The notes below the pieces were generated by a model. The model made no database searches. It saw only the letters and a list, made by a program, of their open reading frames with translations, and was not told where the DNA came from. Below, piece after piece: positions 12,506 through 24,164 of a stretch of 64,000 nucleotides of DNA. A program made the position numbers and the translations under genes. Each line of letters starts with the position of its first letter. Positions within the stretch are counted from its first letter, which is position 1. This DNA comes from Cornus controversa (lineage: Eukaryota > Streptophyta > Magnoliopsida > Cornales > Cornaceae), in contig CM048845.1 in the NCBI GenBank assembly GCA_026545225.1, positions 119,539,033 to 119,603,032 on the forward strand. Direction: 5' to 3'.

Positions 12506-12725
12506 GAGTGAAGAGAGAGAAGGCTAGCTAGGTGGGTTCCACACAGACTCTTCTTATATAGTTATATTACTTAGTTGACTTGTCGTCAACCTCGTCTTTC
12601 TTTACATCTACACAATTCTCTATATTCGTACGGCATTTCTTTTTGGTTACCTTTGAGGATTCATTTTGGAGCTTTGGAACCAAAAAAGGACACCAATTGG
12701 TATTGGAATATAGCTTTCTTTCAAA

Positions 12726-12740
12726 ATGGACATGCAATAG
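12726..12740 (+). promoter_or_regulatory. Gene 1 uORF of four codons (MDMQ-stop)
   Basis: ATGGACATGCAATAG sits in the leader upstream of the 5'UTR intron. The same uORF is in gene 3, and gene 2 has MDIQ-stop. It lies in the mature leader if transcription starts at the proposed TATA. Reading it as translational control is inference. Confidence 0.5.
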
Positions 12741-12790
12741 TACTAGTACTGGCGTTGTTGGTTTTCTTCCTCAATCTGATTACTTCCCTG

Positions 12791-12798
12791 GTAAGCGA

Positions 12799-12840
<42 letters not shown>

Positions 12841-12875
12841 GATATGTTTATGTATATCTGTGTGGGTTTTGGCAG
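12791..12875 (+). other. Gene 1 5'UTR intron with CT/AT microsatellite
   Basis: Donor CTG|GTAAGCG and acceptor TTTTGGCAG| lie in the same place in all three genes, and the splice joins the leader to the exon with the ATG. The intron consists largely of (CT)n followed by (AT)n. Position and boundaries are conserved while repeat length differs between copies. Leader introns commonly raise or pattern expression in plants (general knowledge). Confidence 0.7.
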
Positions 12876-12901
12876 TTAATAGTTTTAGGGAAGAAGGAGT
12901 A

Positions 12902-15900
12902 ATGATGGGGAGCATGAAGAAAACAGAACCTAAGGGCCCGAGCTTGATAGATATTGTTTTCTCTTGGTCTATTGCTGATGTGCAGAACAGAGATCTTTAC
13001 AGGACAAAGGTTTGAGCTACAATTTTCCGTATATATAACAATTCACTTCCACCTTCTCATTTAATTTGTTATGAATAGCATTGTTTGAACACATTATTGT
13101 ATATTCACTTTTTTAGGTAATATCTGCATTAATGTTAATACCATTCTAGGCTAGTAGCAACACATACAATAATTTTATATGTTATTACATATATATTCAC
13201 TTGTTAGCATAATCTCTGCATGAATGTTACTTCATTCAAGGCCAATTATCAATACATGGCCAAAAGAGGTGATCACAGTAAATTCTGTTACCATTTGTTC
13301 TTTCTGATATCTCCAAAATTGAAAATGGTTGTCTTGATCATTGATTTTTGCATGTGATGCAGAGAAAATAGACGCATAAATCATGTCTCTTAACTCATCC
13401 ATTACTGGTTATAATTATGCTATGTTCGGCTGCATGGAAATAGAGTCTTGAAATTGAAAAAGCAAATTGTTCATGGTTGAGAAATTTTCATGAACAAAAT
13501 TTTTTCCAATTCCACCAATTCCAATTCCATGCAGCGGAACACAGCTTTAATGAAAATGAAATGCCCACAGTTTGCTTCACCCGCCTCAAACCCTTTTATT
13601 TTGTTCATGTGATTGTCCATTGGATGTGTGTATACAATGTACAGGAAAATTGTGTATTCATTTACTCTCTCTACAAATACGGCATGAGATAAATTTGTGG
13701 GAAAATTAAGATAGTCTCCCTCAATAATAATTATAATAAATATAGAAACTGTTGCAATTGCATAGTCAAGATTTTTCAGTGATATTCTATGGCTATTGTG
13801 TATATTAACTCATGCCACTGAACATGAAATTTTACAGGTAAAGGAAATTCCGAAGACATTTTCGACGACAGATAATTACATGGAATCATTCATCTTCCCT
13901 CTTATTGAGGAAACACATGCCAATTTGCTCTCAGGCATGTCAACAGACTCAGCAGTGTCTCGTGCACCTGCCCGTAATGTTTTGGCTGTTGAAATATCTC
14001 AAGATTATAAGCCTCCTGGAGACTTGTATTATGACATCTTTTTAAAGGGAACGAGAGATATTGAAAATGATAGAGGAGTCCATGAGCCTGAGGTGGGAGA
14101 TATTGAGAATGATAAAGGAATGTATGAGCCTGAGGTGGGAGATCTCATTGCCTTGACAGAAGTGAGACCGAAATGCATTGCTGATTTGAACAGGCCTAAC
14201 CGGCCCTATCTTGTTGCTTTAGTTAAAAAAAAAGGGGCATCGAATTATTGTTTTGATGAACTTACAATCCTTTCATCGAAGCCCATCATCTTTAATCAAG
14301 AAATGCAAGAGGATAAGAAGAGAGAAACACTTTTTGCTGTTTATCTTACTAATATGACGACGAACATTCGAATATGGAAGGCACTGAACTCAGAAAGGGG
14401 AAACATGAACATCATAAGAAAAGTGCTGACTGCTGATTCCACTGTAAGAATCAAAAGTTTATTTCTTTACTTAATTGTTGCATGTATGAAACCACTCTTG
14501 ATGTTTGGCAGCACCACTGACATATGCTGCTAGGATTGTCCATGTGAAAAACAAATACTAATTTATGTTACACCCCTTCCGAAATACACTTTTCTACTCC
14601 TTTTTATATTCCTAATTTTCATATTTGATTTATACTAATTAAACAAATTAATTTACGTGTTAAACTGCGCAATGTTGTATTTAATTCTTACAGATAGGGA
14701 CAAATTGTACTCGGTGCCCCTCTGAAGAAAATGCTAGGGATGTCGTTTCCTCTTTTAAGCTGAATGATTCCCAAGAGGCTGCTGTCCTGAGTTGCATTGC
14801 TGCAAGACAATGCCATCATCAGAATTCTGTCAAACTAATCTGGGGTCCTCCAGGGACTGGGAAAACGAAGACGGTTGCTTCATTATTATTTGCTCTGTTT
14901 AGGATGAAATGCAGAACACTGACATGTGCCCCAACTAATGTTGCAGTTATAGGAGTTACTGCGCGGCTTATGAGTTTGGTAGGTGATACATTTGAATATG
15001 ATACTTATGGGTTGGGAGATATAGTGTTATTTGGTAATGGGGAGCGAATGAAGATTGATGATCATGATGAACTTCATGATGTTTTCCTTGATCACCGTGT
15101 TTCCATTCTTGCAAATTGTTTGTCTGGATGGAAAAAAAATGTCGTAGCAATGATATGTCTGTTGGAAAATTCTAAAGAGCAGTACCGTTTGTATTTGGAT
15201 AAGGAAAAAAGGAAAGATGATGATGGTGACAACAAAGAAGAGGAGAAGCAAGAGGGAGTGTTTGGTGATGGGAAGTTAAATAGCAGTCAAGAGAAAGAGG
15301 ACGAGATCTGTGATCATGACTTCATGAGGAAAGGGAAAATTTTGAAGAAGGTTGTTGCTCAAATCTTGAAGGAAAACAAGAATAAGGAAAAACATGACAA
15401 GCCGCTTTCTCGGAGAAAAAATCAGTTGAAATGTGATGGAAAGGATAATAATATTGATCTTACTCAAAATAAGAAAGAAAAAGGAGAGGCTAGTGGTAAG
15501 GCTGATGATATTTTGAAATTTGAGGAGTTTGTTAAGAATAGATTTGATTACATTGGAAATCAGCTTATTTTTATTACTAAAAATTTGTACACTCATATGC
15601 CAACATCTTTTGTTTCGTTGGAAGTAGTAAAGAAGATGATTAAAGTTGTTGGTTTGCTTGAATCTATCGGAAAATTACTGGATTACAATGCTTTTGCAAG
15701 TGAGGGGTTAAGAGTAGTATTAAATGGAACAGATGATGCAGGAAACAAGGTTAAACATACTAAGAAATTGAGATTGGACCAGGCAGAGTGCCTTCAAATA
15801 CTCAAACATCTTTCTGAAACATTCTCAGTTCCAAAATTTTCTGATTATTATGAAATTCAAAATTTTTGCTTGCAAAATTCCTACCTGATATTCTGCACTG

Positions 15901-18649
15901 TTTCAAGCTCTTCTAAATTGCATATAGAAGAAATGACGCCGCTTGAATTGTTGGTTATTGATGAAGCTGCTCAGCTTAAAGAATGTGAATCCACTATTCC
16001 TTTGCAGCTACCTGGTCTCCGTCATGCTATACTCGTTGGTGATGAGTGCCAACTTCCTGCAATGGTTCAAAGCAAGGTTTTAATTCAATCTTCTTTTTGT
16101 TCATTTAATCTATTAGTATTTTTAGTGATCTTTTCTTTTGCTTACATCCCAATATTTTCATTATTAGATTTGCCAGAAAGCTGAATTTGGAAGAAGCTTA
16201 TTTGAGAGGCTGGTATCACTAGGACACAAGAGGCACCTTCTTAATGTCCAGTATAGGATGCATCCATCAATAAGCTTATTTCCAAACAGGGAGTTATATA
16301 ATAAACGAATTTTTGATGCTCCAAATGTAGAAGAAAGAAGCAATGAGAGGCATTTCCTCCAAGGAAAGATGTATGGCTCCTACTCTTTTATAAATGTAAC
16401 CGATGGAAAAGAGGACTTTGGTGGGTATAGCAGTAAAAATATGGTGGAGGTTGCTGTGGTAGCTGAGATAGTTGCAAACCTCTATAAAGGTAGTTTTTTT
16501 TTCTATCACCAACTAATCCAAATATATGTAAACATAAGGCATCATTACTTATATAATGTTTTAGTCACTCAATTTGCCTGTTGAATCTTGATCTAGACAT
16601 ACTATTTTGTTGCTTGCGAATCACTATGAAGAAGTTGTAAAATTCTGACTAGTTTTTTCGTGTTACAGAATCTGTTGCTAGAAAACAGAAGGTCAGTATT
16701 GGTTGTATATCGCCATACAAGGCTCAGGTTTTCGCAATTCAAGAAAAACTCGGAAAGAAATACAGTGCAGATGCAGAAAGAGGCTTCACTGTGAATGTTC
16801 GCTCCGTTGATGGGTTTCAGGGTGGTGAAGAGGATGTGATAATTATATCTACAGTCAGATCTAATGCGGATGGATCAGTGGGTTTCCTTTCCAATATTCA
16901 GAGAGCAAATGTGGCTCTGACACGAGCGAGGTATTAATTTGCATGTCAGAACATAGTGATAATTATCTCTACACTGAAATTTAATCGGGATGTTTGCATT
17001 GTGTGTGTAGGTATTGCCTCTTGATAGTGGGGAATGGAGAAACCTTAATTAATAGCGGCTGTATTTGGAGTAAACTAGTCAAGGATGCCATGGCTCGGGG
17101 TTGTTTTTTTAATGCTAATGAAGAGAACAATTTGGCTCAAGCTATTACCACTGCCTTAATTGAGCTTAACCAACTTGATACTTTGCTCAACATGAATTCC
17201 CTACTGTTCAGAGAGGCGAGGTGGAAGGTGTGTTTGTCTTTGTTTGTCATCTCCCTAATATAATACTCTCGTCTTTTCATGTTGAATATATTTTGGTAAT
17301 TGAAATGCTTTGGTCAGAGGTGTTAGAATTTGATCTTAAATGTTTGAGTAATTCAAATATTTTTTTTCTCTAAGAACCTTTCTTTTTTGTTGTAGGTATG
17401 CTATAGTGATGATTTCTTGAAAACCATGGCCAGAATTAAGAACCTAGAGACCCGTAAGGAAGTGCTTTCTCTTTTGACAAAGCTTGCAAGTGGTTGGCGT
17501 CAGCCTCAAAAGGATAGAATTCCCAATGACATGAATGGGGTTTCTTCTCAAGTGTTAGAGCAGTACAATGTCAATGGGCAGCTAAATCTCATTTGGACTG
17601 TAAGCATTATCATGGAAAATTCAAACTTCATCCAGGTTTTAATGGTTTGGGATGTTTTGCCATTGTCCAAGATACACGAACTAGCAAAGCGTCTTGACAT
17701 CTTATTTGGGAAACTTCCAGATGCTACTATGAATCGCTGCATACACAAATGCGAAGAAGGGTATGCATACTGTACTCTTGCCACTTATTTTGGTTTAAAA
17801 GTTAGATTATGATATATTCTATTCCCTTTTTAATTTTTAGCCATTTTTATTACTTATAGTAATGACATGACGAATGGTGTTTGATATGTTGGGAGGAAGT
17901 ATCTCCTGAGACTGAATTTGACTAAACTGGCAGGTTAAGTTTTATTATCGTATAGGGTACACTTCTATGAGGCATTCCTAAGCTGCCACCATTGTTGAAC
18001 CACTGCCACCATCTTTAATGAGGCAATAACATGAAAACTGCTCTTCTATTTTTTCGCGCAACGCTTGCACAAATGAGAGCATTGAGAGGCCAACTTGAAG
18101 AAAATCTGCTTATGAACAGAGTTGATTTTTTTTTTTAAATGCTACAGGAATTTAGTGGTTCCAATGACATGGCTGGAAGATTCTAATGCTGATTGGAAGA
18201 CTACCCGTGCCATGACTGATTCTTTACAGGTTTTACAAAGTCAATTCGCTTCACTGAGGCTTAGTGATGCAGCAGGATCATCGTCATCGAGTTACAGGTG
18301 AGTACTTGGTATAAATGATTATTTGGTACAACAATCTGCCAAGTTATGATGCATGGTTTTTTAGCTATGAACTGGGAAAGAAACTAAGGCTTTTATGAGG
18401 CAGAAAATTGAGAAAATATTTAAATTTTGTTTTACTTTTTGGGATATCATTTTTTCTTTTACTCTCTGAACTTAATGGTGTTCAGAATTTTTTTTGCAAA
18501 TAACTAACAAGCTTAATATGATTAGAATGTCTAGTTTTCTCATTTCTTTAAAGTTTATTTTTTATTTTTCGTTCATGGATATCAGAAGTCATATGAATTA
18601 CAGAAGGAACAGTGGAGCGAAAACCATTGGCAAGACGAACAGGTGGTAG
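12902..18649 (+). CDS. Gene 1: SEN1/UPF1-type SF1 helicase, plant DUF6469-like family (9 coding exons)
   Basis: Exons (GT-AG, read by eye): 12902-13009, 13838-14443, 14694-16076, 16168-16489, 16669-16930, 17011-17227, 17396-17760, 18148-18297, 18586-18649; about 1158 aa, no internal stop. Residues 1-36 hold the family motif [10 protein letters not shown]; residues 37-238 form the plant-specific N-terminal domain. The helicase core shows Walker A GPPGTGKT (289-296), TCAPTN, Walker B DEAAQ (661-665), GDECQLP (687-693), QYRMHP (727-732), VDGFQG (853-858) and NVALTRAR (887-894). A charged insert (acidic, then Lys-rich) lies between Ia and II. Residues 238-250 contain CxxC. The C-terminus is basic and ends NRW. 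Family knowledge: ATP-dependent 5'-3' helicases related to SEN1/MAA3 and to uncharacterised Arabidopsis genes such as AT1G65780 and AT1G65810. Start: two ATGs in tandem (12902, 12905); gene 2 aligns to the second. Oddities: GDECQLP has Cys where genes 2 and 3 have Arg; a 14-aa unit is duplicated in exon 2. Substrate unknown. Confidence 0.88.
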
Positions 18650-18669
18650 ACTGATGTTGCATAACTGAG

Positions 18670-19122
18670 GTTTGTTTCTTGTTTTCCTATTCATTTTTTA
18701 TTTTTGTATGAAGAAACAATTTGTGTAGATCATTTTGCAATGAATCTTGGAACTGTTTATGCTGTGTATAGTGCCCATCCTCAAAATAAAAAACAAAAGG
18801 TTCTTCCTTTTCGAGAAATAAAGAAAAGCCCACACACACAAAGGATAAAAATCAGTACCTTGTGGATTCTTGATGTAGGCGGGTTTTGGCCAAACTATGT
18901 TCAATATTGTGTTTGTGCATGATTGATTTATTACTTTTTGTTGGATCTCCATGATTCTGCGCTTCTGCTGATCCAAGATTGTGTTAACTTTATAATTTGT
19001 CATTTACAACCGCTGAAAGATGTTACGGAATAGAATGTGTTATTCAAAGAAAGTTTTTTTTTTTCAAAAATTTCTTCATATCCTATACCACTTTCCATAA
19101 TATCAGTTTTAATTGGATGCAG
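18670..19122 (+). other. Gene 1 probable 3'UTR intron
   Basis: A donor-like ACTGAG|GTTTGT begins 20 nt after the stop codon, and an acceptor TGCAG| precedes a block (GTGTGAGG...) that is conserved downstream of all three genes although the intervening sequence varies. The downstream exon contains a CCA repeat about nine units long, against about four in genes 2 and 3. The intron is inferred from conservation; transcript data would settle it. Confidence 0.45.
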
Positions 19123-19422
19123 GTGTGAGGGGTGACGGTTCACAAAACCTCCTACCACCACCACCACCACCTCCACCACCCGAATGTGGAAGCCATGACG
19201 AAATGCATACACTGATGATTTTTTGGACACTTTATGGCATGACATAGTATATATCTCAAGCAGTTACGCTGCTCTCCATTGGTAAAAAAAATTTGAAACT
19301 GTTTCATTCTCATATGCTTGAAATGTGGTATTCAAGATTACAAGTATATAGACTCTGCCCTTTGTATGAATTTGTGTCATGAGATTATGCATACATTGGA
19401 AAATTTGTATTAAACTCGATTC

Positions 19423-19857
19423 TTATATAAATAGCATTATTTGGCAAAAGGGCATAAAACTACTGCTGCTCATGATTTGATAACTCCTGTTTATAGCTTG
19501 AGCTAAACTTAGTTTATTTAATGAGTATTTATCCATTATAGCTCTGTAAAATGTTTTCTGGGAAATATTTCTAAATATTTCCTGTGTTTGATTGTATATT
19601 TTAAAATGAAAAATGTTATACCCGGAAAACATTTTTACATAAAAATGTTTGGATTAATGCAACCAATCCATAAAATATTAAATAGCTAGCTTGGTTGATG
19701 CTATCAAACACCAAAAATTTTTAAAATTATTTTATGTTGAAACAAATGAAACCTAAAAGAGAAAAATGAAAGGAATGGAAAGTGATGATTCTTTAAATTT
19801 GTTTGGGGAGTTTGAAAAAGATGAAAGAAAATTCAGATCAACTAGTACAATAGAAGG
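19423..19857. other. Downstream flank of gene 1, no gene seen
   Basis: This begins near the likely 3' end of the gene 1 transcript. Bases 19440-19520 align with sequence after gene 3 (56131-56222). Bases 19766-19820 resemble 506-560. No open frame is supported. Confidence 0.4.
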
Positions 19858-20356
19858 TAGGGGTGCACACGGTTCGATTCCTTACGGTTCTTGGTGGAAC
19901 CAAAATCGGAACCGTTCCTAACGGTTCCTTAATTTTGGAATCGGAACCAGAACCGTTGAGTTTGATTCGGTTCCGATTCTTTGCGGTTCTAGTTCCGATT
20001 CTCCAATGATTTTTTATCAACTTTTTTTGTTTCAAACATTGGCAAGATACACAATAGATTAAAAGTTATTAATATTTATTTATATGTCTTATATTATATA
20101 AATATACAGAACATTAGAACTTAGAAGTTATTAGTATTTATTTATATATGATATATTTTATACTTTATATATATATAGAACACTAGAACTTAAAAATTAT
20201 TATTATTCATTTATATTATATATATATATATATAATTTTTTTTTCTAACGGTTCTAAATCCTTGACTTGAAACTAAAATGAGAACCGCAGTGAACAGTGA
20301 ACGTTAAGTTCAGTTCTGCTACGGTTCTGATTTTACCGATTCTTTGTGCATTCTTA
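19858..20356. mobile_element. hAT-like MITE of the TAGGGGTGCAC type
   Basis: It starts TAGGGGTGCACAC and ends GTGCATTCTTA. GGTTCCG/CGGAACC phrases fill both ends around an AT-rich core, as in the 29444-29949 element. The flanks (ATAGAAGG and ATAACAGA) only partly agree, so it is an older insertion. Confidence 0.6.
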
Positions 20357-20422
20357 ATAACAGATTCTTTTCTTAAAAGAATTTTTTTTTTTTAAAAAAA
20401 AATATAAGATCATCAACTCGTT

Positions 20423-21335
20423 AGAGCACCATTAATGGGATAGCCAAACACACATTTGGAGAATAAAATCATACTGTAGCAAAAAAATGAGATAGCCAAA
20501 CACACATTTGGAGAATAAATTCATACTGTAGCAAAACAATGAGATAGCCAAATTTGTGGGACCCACTTAAGGTTAGCTAAGTGGTTCGCCGAATTCGGCG
20601 AACCACCTAGCTAACCAAATGTATATATATAGAATAATGATATTATGTTCGATCGGACTTAGTCCGATATTTTTTTATGTGAGTGGGGTGGTGGATCCCA
20701 CTACATAATGTCATAATAATGTCATGTGTGGGGCTCACCACCTTACTTACATAAAACAAAAATCGAACTAAGTCCGATCGACCTGTCTATCATTACTCAT
20801 ATATATATATATATTTTTTGTGTCTTTGCTTTTCTCGAAATTCGTGACATGTATATATATATATATAGTGTATATATATATATATATATGTATCATTTGC
20901 TTAAATGTCAATAACTTTCACTACAAATTAAATTTTTTGATGAAACTAATTATGTTATAAAGATAATTTCGAGAGCTTTAATTTGAGTATCACTTAGGCT
21001 ATTTTTTGACTTAAAACGAAAAAATTATGAATTTTTCAAGTTAAAAAAGTATAAAAAAATTTAATATAAATATGTATATACATAAAATTTTAAGATTAAT
21101 TTAATTGTGTAAGATTATTTAATTGTGTGGGTAATAAAAATTTAGAGAACCTATTTTGGAGTTAAAATTAGAGATTATGATGTGGTTGGTTAAAATTTAA
21201 ATCTGGAGAACCTCTTGTGGAGTCAAAATTTAGAGATCCTGACATGATGATGTGGCTAACTAAATTACTGAGGTGACTAGCTAAAATTCAAATTTGAAGA
21301 ACCAAATTTGGAGATCCCACGGTGGATGCTCTTAG
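20423..21335. mobile_element. PIF/Harbinger-like MITE with internal tandem repeats and a nested element
   Basis: Left end TTA|GAGCACCATTAATG and right end CGGTGGATGCTC|TTA give a TTA target duplication with GAGCAnCC inverted ends, as in Harbinger MITEs. Near the left end a unit of about 60 bp (GATAGCCAAACACACATTTGG) is repeated two to three times. A foldback element sits inside. Confidence 0.55.
20630..20802. mobile_element. Nested foldback MITE
   Basis: AATAATGATA...TATCATTACTC ends and arms of about 65 bp (GATCGGACTTAGTCCGAT against its inverse) form an almost complete hairpin of about 170 bp, inserted in AT repeats inside the Harbinger-like element. Confidence 0.6.
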
Positions 21336-21884
21336 AAGGTACATGCTAAAAGAAATTTCCATTGATTAATGGTCTTATATTTTATAAAGTAAGCATTCTT
21401 ATAATTTTCCAAAAAAAAATGAAAAACTTTTCTAACGAACCACCTATTACTCTACTAGGCCATTAATAATAATAATAGGTCGGATGGACTAGGCCACTAA
21501 GGGGCCTAACGAACGCCTATTAGGCAAAAACTGAGGGTTTGTTAGTTTGGGGCTGGCATTGATGTTGGACATTCGGGGTCCGATTGACTAATGGTGGGTC
21601 GGATCGTAACCGGACAGGCTGTGAGCCTCTCAGGTTATTATTTTTTTACGAGGTGTACCTAAAAAAGAAGTTTGGGAAAATTTCCTTTTTAAAAATTAAT
21701 AAATCCTGCCAAATTTTGTTTTCATCCTGAATGGAAAAATTACATTCAAGTCTTGATTTTTTATTTTCCTTTTTAAAAAATCAATGAACTTTAGTAATTT
21801 TTTTAATTCTAACAAAAACTCACACACTGCTTTAATTTTTAGTGAGCTTGAACTCTCAAACTTCTACTTTAAAAGTGAGAGAAA

Positions 21885-22210
21885 CATATACCAAATTAAA
21901 AATAAAATTTTGTAATTATAGTTTCTATCCAAAAAATTGATATCTAATCCATTTTTCTTTTTTTCTAACTATCCAACATGTTTAATAATTTATTTACAAT
22001 TAGACTTTTTCTCATTTTATAAATTTTAATTACTAAATAATTAGTCTTTTCTTAAAAGTGTAAAAAATATGTAAAAAAACTTAAGTAAAAAGAAACAACA
22101 ATATTTTGTTGACTTCTTTATAGAATTTTAATTTCCCCCAAAAAATTTTTTAAATCAAATTTAAATTAATTGTAGTTTAAATTCCTAATGTAATATTCTT
22201 TTATGTTTAT
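21885..22210. repeat. Array spacer repeat, copy 2
   Basis: It aligns with 62975-63300 and 945-1100 (ATTAAAAATAAAATTTTGTA; ATTTACAATTAGACTTTTT; CAATATTTTGTTGACTT). It separates genes 1 and 2. The preceding 21340-21880 shows no gene. Confidence 0.65.
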
Positions 22211-22457
22211 GAACTAAAAACATAAAAGTAAAAGGTTATTTAGATTTTTTTTATATATTTTGTTGATGTGTAAAAGTGTATAGATTTTTTATATATATTT
22301 TGTTAATGATAGCATAAATTCTTCAAGAAATTCTTGATTTAGTTCAATTCTACGCCCCCAAAGCAAACTATTTTAACTCCAAGGGGCTGGCTTAAGCTTG
22401 GCCTTAGTTGTAGCAAGCATTAGGTGTCTAACGATAAAGTTCTCTTACCGTTAAAAA

Positions 22458-22620
22458 AAACCTATATAGTCACCCAAGTGGTCTCTCCCTCTCTGCAAAA
22501 CCTATATAGTCACCCAAGTGGTCTCTCCCTCTCTGTAAAACCTAAATAGTCACCCAAGTGGTAGTTTAGTGACTCTTACACTTATATAGTCACCCAAGTG
22601 GTAGTCTAGTGACACTTTTC
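22458..22620. repeat. Four-unit tandem repeat of about 40 bp
   Basis: ATAGTCACCCAAGTGGT occurs four times. The first two units are 40 bp and nearly identical, the last two diverge in their second half. Function unknown. Confidence 0.8.
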
Positions 22621-22624
22621 AGTT

Positions 22625-23632
22625 TCTTTTTCGGTGTTACACATGTCAGATAGTTTTAGGTTGTTATATATTTTCTATTTAAAGAATCTAATAAAAGTCT
22701 TTTGAAAATCATCTAAAGCATTGTAAGAGAATTTTCTTATAAATTCTATAAGTATACTATTATTTTTGTTTTAAAAGATGTTAATCCGTGATAATATTCT
22801 TAATACTATGTTAATTATATGTATATAATGAAATTACAACTTATATACATATAGTGATATTAATATATAGTAATATAATTGATGATGTCATAATTCTTTT
22901 AGTAGCATATTCAACTCATATTTTTTTGACACTTGCCAAACCATGTCTGCCATTGATTATTGTCATGTAAACTGCGTAATGAAATTCATCTTTTATGTAC
23001 AACCCTCTTTCTTTTCTTCTATCTTCCCCTCCCCCATTTTGAAGGATTCATGCATGTCTATAATAAAGAGTACAATTCATTAATCTGCTATTGTTCATGA
23101 ATGTTTCAGTCACAAAGAAAGTTTTAAATTATCAATATTTTCTGAATTTTTAGAATTGTTAGTTTTGTCTCCAAATGGAAGATTATTTTTTACGCATAAT
23201 GGAGTTTTCTTAAGTTTTAATTATTATTAAGAGGGAGTAAGTCAGAAATTTGATTTGGTGGTAGGTATCAATGATGAAAGGAAGTCATTCACAATGATCT
23301 TATAGAATTGCTTTCTTGAACTTTTAATTTCATTCGGGGTAGGTTGGCATAACTATGAAAATTAGGTCCCATCCCTTGTAAAGAACAAATTAGGGCAAAG
23401 TCACGTGGTAGAGAAGTACTAACAAGGAATTTAAAAGGGAGGGGTGGGGTCACTAAAAAAGAAAAAAAAATGAAGAAGTACTAATGGTTTTGCTTTTCTT
23501 TTTCTTTTCTTTTTTCCTCTTTTCCATAAATATATTTCGTTACTTCGTGCTTTAGACTATATTTATTACAATGAAAAAGAAAAGAAATGATAAACATTAA
23601 TTATGAAAATAATAATAATAATAATAATGTTA
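22625..23632. other. AT-rich interval, nothing recognised
   Basis: No open frame, inverted repeat or LTR feature could be supported. A short (AAT)n run precedes the next element. Confidence 0.4.
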
Positions 23633-24160
23633 ATTAAGGATGACAACGGAACGAATATGGGGCGGGGGTGCTTTTTCCCATTCCCGTCCCCGTTTAAAAA
23701 AGCTATCCCCATCCCCACTCCACCCCATTTAATTATTGGGACTGGGTGAGGAGGGGCGGGGAGACCTAAATGGGGTGGGCGTGATTTTTTTGTTTTTTTA
23801 AAATGTTTTTTCGGATTATTTTTGTAATTGTACTATTTTTAGTATTTACACTCTTATGTGATAAGATTTTTGATAATTTACATGTATACTACTAATAAGA
23901 TTTGAACCAAAAATATTATATATGTAACTATATAAGAGTAATTTTATATGTGTATTATATATATAAGAATAATATAGTAAATATAAAATATAAATGGGGC
24001 GGGACGGAGGTGTCTATTCCCATCCCCGCCCCGCAACTTCGAGAGTTTTTCCCTCTCACCCCATAATCGTTTCAAAATCATTTAATCTTCTCTATAATCG
24101 GTTTAAATGGGGTGGGGCGTGGCGGTTTCTGGTCTGCGCGGGTTAAATTGTCATTCCTAG
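23633..24160. mobile_element. hAT-like MITE with GC-rich ends
   Basis: Ends TAAGGATGACAA and TTGTCATTCCTA are inverted repeats, and the flanks ATGTTAAT and GTGTTAAC approximate an 8-bp duplication. GGGGCGGGG-type tracts near both ends contrast sharply with an AT-rich centre. Confidence 0.55.
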
Positions 24161-24164
24161 TGTT

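Noticed and set aside
12721-12915. Minus-strand RERERE frame over the gene 1 leader
   Set aside because: Shadow of the CT microsatellite in the 5'UTR intron.
14904-16184. Reading frame continuing past 16076 as coding
   Set aside because: The GT at 16077 and the acceptor before 16168 are conserved in all three paralogs; the extension is intron.
22458-22620. Short tandem repeats as a CRISPR array
   Set aside because: Four 40-bp units without distinct spacers in plant-type DNA; a simple minisatellite.
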